Assembly (NCBI GenBank): GCA_015494005.1
Contig: WGCB01000597.1
Span: 1-16,901 of the forward strand
DNA: 16,901 nt
Origin: Caldilineaceae bacterium
GTDB taxonomy: Bacteria > Chloroflexota > Anaerolineae > Caldilineales > Caldilineaceae
Direction: 5' to 3'
This document shows, one piece after another, positions 8,121 to 13,878 of this stretch (position 1 is its first letter; the number at the start of each line of letters is the position of its first letter). A program made the position numbers and the translations under genes. The notes beneath the pieces were generated by a model. The model was not told the DNA's origin and did not search any database. It saw only the letters and a list, made by a program, of their open reading frames with translations.

Positions 8121-8170
8121 GTGAAAGAAACGTTGTGAAAGACAGGCGTGGTGAAAGACAGGTGTGAAAA
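8121..8170. repeat. TTTCAC-type leader repeat abutting the SD of the family-5 SBP gene
   Basis: GTGAAAG occurs at 8121, 8135 and 8151, with GTGAAAA at 8164 (spacings 14, 16 and 13); two copies share the longer unit GTGAAAGACAGG. In the transcript (minus) this reads as four CTTTCAC-like elements, the last one ending next to the SD at 8110-8119. It lies at the 3' end of a long untranslated leader. Confidence 0.75.
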
Positions 8171-8500
8171 ACGGGTTGGACAGGGATTGGGAAACAGGCC
8201 GCTGAACGTCTGCCCAGCGGGAGGTTGGGCGTCGATCTCGGGAATGAGCAGGCTGGGATCGAACGGGCAGCAAGCCGGATCGGAGCCCGAATGCGGTGCC
8301 GAGAGGCGGGACGCCTGCAAGCCAGGAACGGTGCAACAAGAGCCTGGAAAAGTGGCACGGACGCGCCGCACACCCACGCGAGAGCAGCGCAAGGGAGACG
8401 CGACGAAGGGCCGGCGATGGAATGATGTTCGGAATTCGGCTTCGTGGGGGAAGAGGAAAAAGGACAAAAACTGGTGGGGGCACAGTTTGTAGGCGGGGAG

Positions 8501-8530
8501 AGTGTATCACGCCCTGCCGTGACTCGTCAA
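8501..8530 (-). promoter_or_regulatory. Sigma70-like promoter for the peptide-type importer operon, with inverted repeat in spacer
   Basis: On the minus strand TTGACG (8530-8525), an 18-bp spacer and TACACT (8506-8501) form a good -35/-10 pair. Transcription would start near 8494, giving a leader of about 390 nt. Within the spacer, TCACG (8507-8511) and CGTGA (8518-8522) form a 5-bp inverted repeat with 6-bp spacing, a possible repressor site. The promoter is read from consensus only. Confidence 0.55.
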
Positions 8531-8536
8531 ACGGCG

Positions 8537-8570
8537 AAAAAACGACAGGTGCAGGGCCCAGGAGGACCCT
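8537..8570 (-). terminator. Possible terminator after the DinB-type gene
   Basis: In the minus-strand transcript a 7-bp stem AGGGUCC/GGGCCCU (8570-8553, loop UCCU) is followed about 10 nt later by six U (8542-8537). One pair is G-U on this strand but C-A on the other, which favours the minus strand. The distance from stem to U-tract is greater than usual, so this is a weak terminator candidate. Confidence 0.4.
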
Positions 8571-8597
8571 TCCCGCTGTCCGTCGGGCCCGGGGAAT

Positions 8598-9572
8598 TCA
8601 GGCCCGAGGAACCAGATGGCCATCCGCCCGGGCCTGCCAGAGATCCCCGGCATGCTCGGCCCGGTGCTGGGCCAGGTCGAAGAGGAAGCCCAGCAGGGAG
8701 CCCTCCTGGCCCCAGCCGTAGTCGCCCTGGCTTTCCAGGAGCTGGTCGCTGGCCTGGTCGAAGAAGGCGAGGGTGCGCCGCTGCATGGTAGCCAGTCCGT
8801 CCAGCAGATCGATGAGGCTCTGGCCCTCCTTCTGGGCCAGCAACCGCGCGTTGATGGCGTCGATGTGCTCCCCCTCCAGCCAGGGGGCCAGGCTCTCCCG
8901 GTCCACCTGGGGCCACTGCTGCACCACCTGCCAGCCGTATTCCTCCCAGGCCAGCACGTGGGCCAGCACGTCCCGGGCGCTCCACACGCCGCAGACGGGC
9001 ACCGTGGTCAGGCTCTCCTCGTCCAGGCCACCGATGGCGTCCAGCAGGTGGGTGAACTGCCGGTCCAGGAAGGCCCGCATGCCCTCCCGGCCCCAGCGGT
9101 CCAGGGAGCGGGCGTAGGCCTGGATCTCCCAGGTGTGCTCCCGGGTGTGTTTGATCATGTGGGTGAGCAGGGCTGCCAGATCCAGCTGACGCTCTCCCTC
9201 GGGGTACGGGCGAGCCAGGGCCTCGGGCGTCAGGCTAGCCGCGAACTCGATCAGCCCCTGCCGGGCCGCGTCCGCCTCCGCCTGGATCTTGGTCCAGGGG
9301 CGCTGGGCGTCCCGCTCCGCCCGCTGGTCGTTGTCCTCGTCCGGCAGCTGCAGGCCTGTCGCCGCGGATTCCCCGGCCAGGGCCGCCTGCATGCGCCGGG
9401 TCTGGAAGGCGTCCCAGAAGGCCACGTGGGCCAGGGTGGCCTTGGGTGTCCAGCCGTTGGCCAGCCGCGCGGACTCCAGCTCCTCTGGCTCCAGCAGGGC
9501 CAGGGTGTGGATCAGATCCTCGTAGCTGCGTTGCAGCTTGTCGAGCAAGGATGGAAGCGAGGGCGTGCTCAT
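8598..9572 (-). CDS. Tandem DinB/YfiT-like protein (two four-helix metal-binding domains)
   Basis: The 324-residue protein contains two DinB-superfamily domains in tandem. Residue numbers here count from a TTG at 9587; subtract 5 for the chosen ATG at 9572. Domain 1 (about 11-160) has AHVAFWD (His54) and KHTREH (His147, His151). Domain 2 (about 170-320) has AHVLAWEE (His210) and QHRAEH (His308, His312). Each domain thus keeps the full three-histidine metal site. The halves align in order (NGWTPKATLAHVAFWDAF versus CGVWSARDVLAHVLAWEEYG), indicating an internal duplication. Single-domain relatives include thiol-dependent S-transferases and ClbS/DfsB-like proteins of about 150-180 residues; the reaction here is unknown. 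It has its own promoter and a divergent aldo/keto reductase neighbour. The start is uncertain because the SD is weak. Confidence 0.88.
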   Translation of the reverse strand: MSTPSLPSLLDKLQRSYEDLIHTLALLEPEELESARLANGWTPKATLAHVAFWDAFQTRRMQAALAGESAATGLQLPDEDNDQRAERDAQRPWTKIQAEADAARQGLIEFAASLTPEALARPYPEGERQLDLAALLTHMIKHTREHTWEIQAYARSLDRWGREGMRAFLDRQFTHLLDAIGGLDEESLTTVPVCGVWSARDVLAHVLAWEEYGWQVVQQWPQVDRESLAPWLEGEHIDAINARLLAQKEGQSLIDLLDGLATMQRRTLAFFDQASDQLLESQGDYGWGQEGSLLGFLFDLAQHRAEHAGDLWQARADGHLVPRA

Positions 9573-9590
9573 GGACGTGTTTTCCAAAGG

Positions 9591-9617
9591 GCCCCCCAGG
9601 GGTGCGCGTCGGGGGGC
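9591..9617. promoter_or_regulatory. GC-only hairpin just upstream of the DinB-type start
   Basis: GCCCCCC (9591-9597) and GGGGGGC (9611-9617) form a perfect 7-bp stem with a 13-nt loop. In the minus-strand leader it ends 18 nt before the chosen ATG. The start codon lacks a good SD, so this structure could influence initiation. No function is proved. Confidence 0.45.
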
Positions 9618-9693
9618 ACGTTAGGGGTGAGGGCATGGGGTGGACCGAACCATTCCGGGACGGCTTGGGCGTCAAAAGGCTTGTTGCCCGGCC

Positions 9694-9722
9694 ATTCTAC
9701 CCCATCCCAGGGCCGGGTTCAA
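9694..9722 (-). promoter_or_regulatory. Sigma70-like promoter for the DinB-type gene
   Basis: On the minus strand TTGAAC (9722-9717), a 17-bp spacer and TAGAAT (9699-9694) match the consensus at 4/6 and 5/6 positions. The expected start is near 9687, about 115 nt before the ATG at 9572. Confidence 0.6.
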
Positions 9723-9758
9723 ACTCGATTCCGGGACTGTACCGGTTTTGGCCAACAC

Positions 9759-9787
9759 TTGAAATTCTCTGCAAAGCGGAGTAAAGT
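9759..9787 (+). promoter_or_regulatory. Sigma70-like promoter for the aldo/keto reductase pair
   Basis: TTGAAA (9759-9764), a 17-bp spacer and TAAAGT (9782-9787) match the consensus at 5/6 and 4/6 positions. The expected start is near 9794, about 115 nt before the first reductase. The spacer contains a near-inverted repeat CTCTGC-AAA-GCGGAG (9767-9781). Confidence 0.6.
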
Positions 9788-9853
9788 GGGGACGGAACAA
9801 CCGCAGGCACTCCCCCGGCCCCACCGGCTGCCTTCCCTCGGCCAGCCGTGTTC

Positions 9854-9893
9854 ACGCATCCACTCTCACGCCATCCACTCTCATGCCACCCAC
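9854..9893 (+). repeat. Leader direct repeat abutting the SD of the first reductase
   Basis: ACGCATCCACTCTC (9854-9867) is repeated as ACGCCATCCACTCTC (9868-9882), then a partial third copy ATGCCACCCAC (9883-9893). The SD AAGGAGG begins at 9894, directly adjoining the repeat. The stretch is rich in C, A and U and nearly free of G in the transcript. Confidence 0.85.
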
Positions 9894-9908
9894 AAGGAGG
9901 GACGAGCC

Positions 9909-10925
9909 ATGGAGTACCGTTCTCTGGGCAGGACAGGCGTTCAGGTCAGCGTGCTCTGTCTGGGCTGCATGATGTTCGGCGGCAAAACCGAGCCGAAGGC
10001 CTCCTATCGCATCATCGACCGGGCCCTGGACGCGGGCATCAACTTCCTGGACACGGCCAACGTCTACAGCCGGGGGCGCAGCGAGGAGGTCACCGGGGAG
10101 GCCCTGAAGCGCAACGGCAAACGGGATCGGGTGATCCTGGCCACCAAGGTGCACGGCCGCATGACCGACGACGATCCCAACTCCTCGGGCAACAGCCGCC
10201 GCCACATCATCGAGCAGTGCGAGGCCAGCCTGCGCCGTCTGCAGACCGACTACATCGACCTCTACCAGATCCACCGGCCCCAGTCCAACATCCCCATCGA
10301 CGAGACCCTGCGAGCCCTGGACGACCTGGTGCGGGCCGGCAAGGTGCGCTACATCGGCACCAGCACTTTCGCCGCCTGGCAGGTGATGGAGTCCCTCTGG
10401 GTCTCCAAGGAGCTGGGGCTGAACCGGTTCGTCACCGAGCAGCCGCCCTACCACATCCTGGACCGGCGCATCGAGCGGGAGCTGATCCCCCTGGCCCAGA
10501 CCCACGGCCTGGGCATCATCCCCTGGAGCCCCCTGGCCGGCGGCCTGCTCACAGGAAAGTACCATCGGGGCGCGCCACCTCCGCCGGACAGCCGCTTCGC
10601 CCAGGCCGAGAGCAACCCCATCCTCCGGGCTCGGATGAACGAGGCCATCTACGACGTCATCGACGGCCTGCGCCCCCTGGCCAAGGCCAAGGGCTGCACC
10701 CTCTCCCAGCTGGCCCTGGCCTGGGTCATGCACCAGCCCGGTGTGACCAGCCCCATCATCGGTCCCCGCACCATGGAGCAGCTGGAGGACAACCTGGGCG
10801 CGCTGGAGGTGACGATCAGCGACGACGACCGGGAGGTCATCGACCACCTGGTGCCCCCGGGCCGCATGGTCTCCCCCTTCTACCAGGCGGACTTCGGGCC
10901 ACACCTGTATCGGACTATCGTCTGA
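9909..10925 (+). CDS. Aldo/keto reductase (Tas/YajO-like)
   Basis: NAD(P)H-dependent oxidoreductase of 338 residues with an (alpha/beta)8 barrel. The catalytic tetrad is visible: Asp48 (NFLDTANVY), Tyr53, Lys80 (ATKVHG) and His122 (YQIHRP). Opening MEYRSLGRTGVQVS, the PWSPLAGGLLTGKY segment (205-218) and the cofactor-binding GPRTMEQLEDN (285-295) are typical of the YajO/Tas-like and potassium-channel-beta-like branch. Such enzymes reduce aldehydes, ketones or sugar-type carbonyls; the substrate here is not evident. The ATG at 9909 has a strong SD (AAGGAGG at 9894-9900). A promoter is visible upstream, and a second, different reductase starts 48 nt after its stop, so the pair is probably an operon. 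Confidence 0.93.
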   Translation: MEYRSLGRTGVQVSVLCLGCMMFGGKTEPKASYRIIDRALDAGINFLDTANVYSRGRSEEVTGEALKRNGKRDRVILATKVHGRMTDDDPNSSGNSRRHIIEQCEASLRRLQTDYIDLYQIHRPQSNIPIDETLRALDDLVRAGKVRYIGTSTFAAWQVMESLWVSKELGLNRFVTEQPPYHILDRRIERELIPLAQTHGLGIIPWSPLAGGLLTGKYHRGAPPPPDSRFAQAESNPILRARMNEAIYDVIDGLRPLAKAKGCTLSQLALAWVMHQPGVTSPIIGPRTMEQLEDNLGALEVTISDDDREVIDHLVPPGRMVSPFYQADFGPHLYRTIV

Positions 10926-10973
10926 CGAGCCCAGCCACCGATCACACCAGTTTCATTCTGGAGGAAGCCAGCC

Positions 10974-11840
10974 ATGCCCACCATCGAGAAACGACCCTTT
11001 GGCCGCACCGGCCACATGAGCACCGTGACCCTCTTCGGCGCCGCCGCCCTGAGCCAGGTCACCCAGGCGGAGGCGGACCGGGTCCTGGAGCTGCTCCTGG
11101 AGTACGGCGTCAACCACATCGACACCGCGGCCAGCTACGGCGACGCGGAGCTGCGCATCGGCCCCTGGATGGAGCGCCATCGGGACCGCTTCTTCCTAGC
11201 CACCAAGACCGGCGAGCGCAGCTACGAGCAGGCCAAGGCGGAGATCCGTCGCTCCCTGGAGCGGCTGCGGGTGACCCAGATCGACCTGATCCAGCTCCAC
11301 AACCTGGTCCACCCGGACGAGTGGGAGCAGGCCCTGGGGCCCGGCGGCGCGCTGGAGGCGGCCGTGGAAGCCCGGGAGCAGGGCCTGGTGCGCTTCATCG
11401 GCGTCACCGGCCACGGGCTGGCCGCCCCGGCCATGCACCGGCGCAGCCTGGAGCGCTTCGACTTCGACTCGGTGCTCCTGCCCTACAACTTCGTGATGAT
11501 GCAGAATCCCCAGTACGCGGCGGACTTCGAGCGGCTCATGGCCCTCTGCCAGGAGCGCAACGTGGCCGTCCAGACCATCAAGACCATCGCCCGGGGGCCC
11601 TGGGGGAGCAAACCCCGCACCCGGGCCACCTGGTACGAGCCCCTGGAGGAGCAGGTGGACATCGACCGGGCCGTTCACTGGGCCATGAGTCGTCCCGGCA
11701 TCTTCCTGAACACCGTGGGAGACATCCACCTGCTGTCCAAGGTCCTGGACGCGGCCAGCCGCTACCCGGGCCATCCGCCCACGGACGAGGAGATGCGAGC
11801 CATGTTGGAAGGACTGCGCATGTCCTCCCTGTTTGCCTGA
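10974..11840 (+). CDS. Aldo/keto reductase, second and shorter paralogue
   Basis: A 288-residue reductase of the same superfamily. The tetrad is Asp50 ([11 protein letters not shown]), Tyr55, Lys78 (LATKTGERS) and His109 (IQLHNL). It lacks the loop between the tetrad lysine and histidine that its neighbour has, and it lacks a canonical C-terminal cofactor-binding segment like GPRT, having [14 protein letters not shown] (247-260) instead. This pattern is seen in a short AKR group of unassigned function. SD TGGAGG lies 10 nt before the ATG. Its TGA stop directly abuts the stop of the convergent oxidoreductase gene. With that neighbour it suggests handling of carbohydrate-like carbonyls, which is inference. 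Confidence 0.9.
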   Translation: MPTIEKRPFGRTGHMSTVTLFGAAALSQVTQAEADRVLELLLEYGVNHIDTAASYGDAELRIGPWMERHRDRFFLATKTGERSYEQAKAEIRRSLERLRVTQIDLIQLHNLVHPDEWEQALGPGGALEAAVEAREQGLVRFIGVTGHGLAAPAMHRRSLERFDFDSVLLPYNFVMMQNPQYAADFERLMALCQERNVAVQTIKTIARGPWGSKPRTRATWYEPLEEQVDIDRAVHWAMSRPGIFLNTVGDIHLLSKVLDAASRYPGHPPTDEEMRAMLEGLRMSSLFA

Positions 11841-11847
11841 TCAGGCA
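11834..11847. other. Perfect 14-bp palindrome containing two abutting stop codons
   Basis: TGCCTGATCAGGCA is fully self-complementary. Its centre, TGATCA, gives the TGA stop of the second reductase (11838-11840) and, on the other strand, the TGA stop of the Gfo/Idh/MocA gene (11843-11841). The two convergent genes have zero nucleotides between them and both end in GCC-TGA. There is no room for a separate terminator. Confidence 0.9.
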
Positions 11848-12860
11848 CCCAGGGCCACCGGCTGGGCCTGGCCGGTCCGGGCCGAGGCGTAGAGGGCCAG
11901 CACGCTCTCCAGGAAGGTGCGGCTGAGGGCCAGGGGCACCACCGGCGGCGCGCCGTCCAGGACGCAGGCCTCCATGGCCTCCACCTCGCAGAGGTAGGGG
12001 TTCACCGCCGGGATGACCCGCTCCTCCACGTTGCCGTCCAGCCGGGTGAGGGTCATGGTGGTGTCGCCTCGCAGGCCCGGCTTCCAGGGCTCGGGGATCC
12101 AGAGCACGCCCTCGTCCCCCACCAGGTAGGCCCCCTCCCGGAAGGGGGTGCGGAAGCCGGAGGAGATCTGGGCCGCCACCTCCCCGCTGAAGTGGATCTG
12201 CCCTCGCATGGCCACGTCCACGCCGCTCTCCCCCAGGATCTGGCTGGCGAAGGCGACCTGGGGGCGCTGGGGCTGGGCCATGGTGATGGCCAGGCTGTTG
12301 GGGTAGACGCCCACATCCCAGAGGGAGCCGCCCTCCAGAGGGGCGCTCAGGCGCACGTTGCCCGCGTCCTCTGGGGGCAGGTGGAAGTGGAACCAGCTCT
12401 GGATGGTCTGGAGCCGGCCCAGGGCGCCCTCCTGGACCAGGCGGCGGGCGGTCTGGGTCTGGGGATGGTGCAGGTACATGAAGGCCTCGAAGATCGTGAC
12501 CCCATTGGCCTGGGCCGCGGCCTCCACCTGGTCCATCTGCTCCCGGGAGACCACCAGGGGCTTCTCGCAGAGGACATGTTTGCCGGCCTCCGCGGCCTTC
12601 ACCGTCCACGCCGCGTGGAGGGCGTTGGGCAGGCTGATGTAGACCACGTCGATCTGGGGATCGGCCAACATCTCCTCGTAGCTGCCGTAGGCCCTGGGGA
12701 TCTCCCACTGGGCCGCGTAGGCCTGGGCCCGCTCCCGGGAGCGGCTGGCCACGCCGGTCAACTCGCTGCGCTGGGCCGCGCGCAGGGGGCCGATGAGGGC
12801 CCGGTTGATGTTGGCGGTGGAGAGGAGCCCCCACCGCAGTTTCCTCGCTTGTCCGGACAT
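11841..12860 (-). CDS. Gfo/Idh/MocA-family NAD(P)-dependent oxidoreductase
   Basis: The 339-residue protein has an N-terminal Rossmann domain (about 7-120) and a C-terminal alpha/beta domain. Visible hallmarks are the cofactor start KLRWGLLSTANINR (7-20), the EKP motif at 99-101 with catalytic-type Lys100, and GGSLWDVGVYPNS (177-189) with Asp182 and Tyr186 from the G-x-D-x-G-x-Y/H site. This family oxidises or reduces sugars, inositols and related polyols; it resembles the glucose-fructose oxidoreductase/dihydrodiol dehydrogenase-like branch. The ATG at 12860 has SD GGAGG (complement of 12871-12875) preceded directly by a 15-bp tandem repeat. It converges on the aldo/keto reductases and diverges from the small membrane protein gene. 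No clear promoter was found for it. The substrate is unknown. Confidence 0.92.
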   Translation of the reverse strand: MSGQARKLRWGLLSTANINRALIGPLRAAQRSELTGVASRSRERAQAYAAQWEIPRAYGSYEEMLADPQIDVVYISLPNALHAAWTVKAAEAGKHVLCEKPLVVSREQMDQVEAAAQANGVTIFEAFMYLHHPQTQTARRLVQEGALGRLQTIQSWFHFHLPPEDAGNVRLSAPLEGGSLWDVGVYPNSLAITMAQPQRPQVAFASQILGESGVDVAMRGQIHFSGEVAAQISSGFRTPFREGAYLVGDEGVLWIPEPWKPGLRGDTTMTLTRLDGNVEERVIPAVNPYLCEVEAMEACVLDGAPPVVPLALSRTFLESVLALYASARTGQAQPVALGA

Positions 12861-12875
12861 GGGTCTTTTCCTCCA

Positions 12876-12905
12876 AGAAGGTGTGTGCCAGGAAGGTGTG
12901 TGCGG
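12876..12905 (-). repeat. Leader direct repeat abutting the SD of the oxidoreductase gene
   Basis: AAGAAGGTGTGTGCC (12876-12890) is followed directly by AGGAAGGTGTGTGCG (12891-12905), 13 of 15 bases alike. In the transcript (minus) it reads as two C/A/U-rich units, CGCACACACCTTCCT and GGCACACACCTTCTT. The second ends next to the GGAGG SD. Confidence 0.85.
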
Positions 12906-13027
12906 GGGCGATCAGCGGGGGTAGATGCTCCCGGCTATCTTCTCAGCTTTCCGGGGATCTGGCAAGCCTGTGTCGAGGCTCCTCTTGCTACCAGGTGGGC
13001 GTTCGCTGGGAGGCTCGTTCGATCTCT

Positions 13028-13042
13028 TAACCAAGGGTTAAC
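13028..13042. promoter_or_regulatory. Putative operator, inverted repeat TTAACC-N3-GGTTAA
   Basis: TTAACC (13028-13033), AAG, GGTTAA (13037-13042) is a perfect inverted repeat with 6-bp arms. It lies between two divergent genes and is an AT-rich island in GC-rich DNA, as expected for a repressor or activator site. No regulator gene is in the window. Confidence 0.4.
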
Positions 13043-13122
13043 CCAATCGATCTTGTTCGTTCTCCAGGGCATGGTACCGTGAACAGGTGAAAGAACCGTC
13101 CATCATGCCAGCCTGGCTGTGG

Positions 13123-13146
13123 CTGGTCACTTCACTGGTCATTTCA
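13123..13146 (+). repeat. Leader direct repeat before the small membrane protein gene
   Basis: CTGGTCACTTCA (13123-13134) is followed directly by CTGGTCATTTCA (13135-13146), one transition apart, then CCTGG. The purine-rich SD region (GGGAAGGAGAGG) starts a few bases later. Confidence 0.85.
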
Positions 13147-13169
13147 CCTGGAAGGGAAGGAGAGGAACC

Positions 13170-13304
13170 ATGCCAGTGTGGGCCCTGGTGCTGATCGGTG
13201 CTCCCATGGGAGCCGCCACGCTGATCGTCTGCTCCACGTTCATCATTTCGGCGCGAGAATCCGTCCTGGAGGAGTTGGAGGGCGGCTGGCCAAAGCGGAA
13301 ATAG
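13170..13304 (+). CDS. Small single-pass membrane protein, 44 residues, unknown function
   Basis: Not recognised as a named family. The ATG at 13170 has a strong SD (AAGGAGAGG, starting 13 nt upstream). The peptide starts MPVWALVLIGAPMGAATLIV and has one predicted membrane helix (about 3-27), followed by a charged tail (RESVLEELEGGWPKRK). The tail is probably cytoplasmic given its basic end, but orientation is uncertain. It ends in TAG at 13304. The SD and the leader direct repeat shared with neighbouring genes argue that it is real, although longer open frames on the opposite strand also cover the region. A longer form beginning at an ATG at 13119 would read through the direct repeat and lacks an SD. 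It may be divergently regulated with the oxidoreductase. Confidence 0.55.
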   Translation: MPVWALVLIGAPMGAATLIVCSTFIISARESVLEELEGGWPKRK

Positions 13305-13391
13305 CCTCGAAACGAAGGGCGGCCGTCCAGGGCTGGGCCTAGCGGAAGAGAGTGCCTGCAGCCCTCTGGATCCACGCCGCCTCTGCGCCTG

Positions 13392-13442
13392 GGGCAGGGT
13401 CGCCCTGTCCACCTGGCTGCGCCGCGCCCCTCCGCGGCCAGC
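13392..13442 (+). terminator. Two adjacent GC hairpins, terminator-like, after the small gene
   Basis: Hairpin 1: GGGCAGGG (13392-13399) with CCCTGTCC (13403-13410), 8 bp including one G-U that works only in plus-strand RNA. Hairpin 2: GCTG plus GCCGCG (13416-13426, one bulged C) with CGCGGCCAGC (13433-13442). A pyrimidine-rich tract follows (C/U-rich to 13475) but no pure U run. They may insulate the small gene from the next promoter. Confidence 0.4.
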
Positions 13443-13503
13443 AGCTCCCCCTCCTTTCTCCTCTCCGTCTGGACACCTCGCCGCGAAGCCACGAAAAAGC
13501 TGT

Positions 13504-13532
13504 TTGACACGGTTTTCAATCGCTGCTAGACT
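13504..13532 (+). promoter_or_regulatory. Strong sigma70-like promoter for the sugar-type importer operon
   Basis: TTGACA (13504-13509) is a perfect -35, followed by a 17-bp spacer and TAGACT (13527-13532) with an extended -10 TGC directly before it. The expected start is near 13539, inside the adjacent inverted repeat. The leader is about 340 nt. Confidence 0.75.
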
Positions 13533-13533
13533 G

Positions 13534-13554
13534 AATGTGACTAGCAGTCACATT
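13534..13554. promoter_or_regulatory. Putative repressor operator overlapping the transcription start
   Basis: AATGTGACT (13534-13542), AGC, AGTCACATT (13546-13554) is a perfect inverted repeat with 9-bp arms. It begins 2 bp after the -10 box and covers the expected start, the classic position for a repressor site. The core TGTGA-N7-TCACA resembles a CRP half-site pair but has 7 rather than 6 central bases. A sugar-responsive regulator such as LacI or GntR type is plausible. The repeat could also form a hairpin at the 5' end of the message. Confidence 0.7.
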
Positions 13555-13795
13555 GTCCCCCGAGTGCTTCCACGGTTTCTCCCACTGTGCGGTCGACTCA
13601 TTCTGGTCAACGATGCTCTAGGATGAGCCACTTCACACCGTTCCATCACACGGATGCTCTCCCGAAAAACTGGTCGCGGCGTCACGGCAGCGGATCGCTT
13701 TGCCGACGGGTTGTCGCTTTTGTGTCGGAGTGAGCACACGTGTGACCGAGCTTGGATCCCCTGCTGCTGCGGTAACCTGCTGTCTCTCCGTTCCA

Positions 13796-13831
13796 CCGGT
13801 TTCATCGGTGCATCTGGTTTCACTGGCGCAT
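13796..13831 (+). repeat. Degenerate 18-bp direct repeat in the leader of the family-1 SBP gene
   Basis: CCGGTTTCATCGGTGCAT (13796-13813) is followed directly by CTGGTTTCACTGGCGCAT (13814-13831), 14 of 18 alike, with all four differences being C/T changes. A looser third copy (TTTGGTCATTCG) follows. The SD AAGGAGG starts at 13865. Confidence 0.7.
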
Positions 13832-13878
13832 TTTGGTCATTCGTTTCCACAACATACCCAGTACAAGGAGGTTGTGCC

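Larger units (their letters stand above)
8107..8597. other. Intergenic region: leader and promoter of the peptide-type importer operon
   Basis: This 491-bp stretch holds no credible gene; short open frames on both strands have low-complexity translations and no family resemblance. From right to left it contains a terminator-like hairpin after the DinB-type gene, a sigma70-like promoter, about 390 nt of leader and the SD-proximal repeat. I see no recognised riboswitch motif or tRNA in it. Small GC hairpins are possible (for example 8213-8231) but are not distinctive. Confidence 0.6.
9573..9908. other. Divergent intergenic region between DinB-type and aldo/keto reductase genes
   Basis: This 336-bp region has no credible gene. 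It holds two back-to-back sigma70-like promoters with their -35 boxes 36 bp apart, a GC hairpin before the DinB-type gene, and a leader direct repeat before the reductase. Each leader is about 115 nt. A shared regulator binding between the promoters (9723-9758) is possible; that stretch contains two CCGG boxes (9731-9734 and 9742-9745). Confidence 0.6.
12861..13169. other. Divergent intergenic region between oxidoreductase and small membrane protein
   Basis: This 309-bp region has no credible gene. It holds a direct repeat at each end next to the respective SD, and an inverted repeat near its middle (13028-13042). I found no convincing -35/-10 pair on either strand. Confidence 0.5.
13305..13878. 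other. Intergenic region: terminator-like hairpins, promoter, operator and long leader of the sugar-type operon
   Basis: This 574-bp stretch has no credible gene. In order it holds two hairpins (13392-13442), a strong promoter (13504-13532), an inverted repeat over the expected start (13534-13554) and a leader of about 340 nt. The leader contains a 10-bp palindrome CACACGTGTG (13735-13744) and ends with a degenerate 18-bp tandem repeat before the SD. I recognise no riboswitch class in it. Confidence 0.6.

Noticed and set aside
8121..8170. CRISPR array
   Set aside because: The repeated units are 7-12 bp at 13-16 bp spacing, with no spacer-sized unique segments and no cas genes.
8148..8492. 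Plus-strand open frame of 114 codons in the SBP leader region
   Set aside because: No SD, odd composition, no recognisable domain; it runs antisense to the predicted leader.
13139..13519. Minus-strand open frame of 126 codons opposite the small membrane protein
   Set aside because: Low-complexity Arg/Gly-rich translation and no SD; the shorter plus-strand frame has SD and a membrane helix.
13534..13554. CRP binding site
   Set aside because: The half-sites TGTGA and TCACA match, but the spacing is 7 rather than 6 and no CRP is known here; kept as a generic operator.
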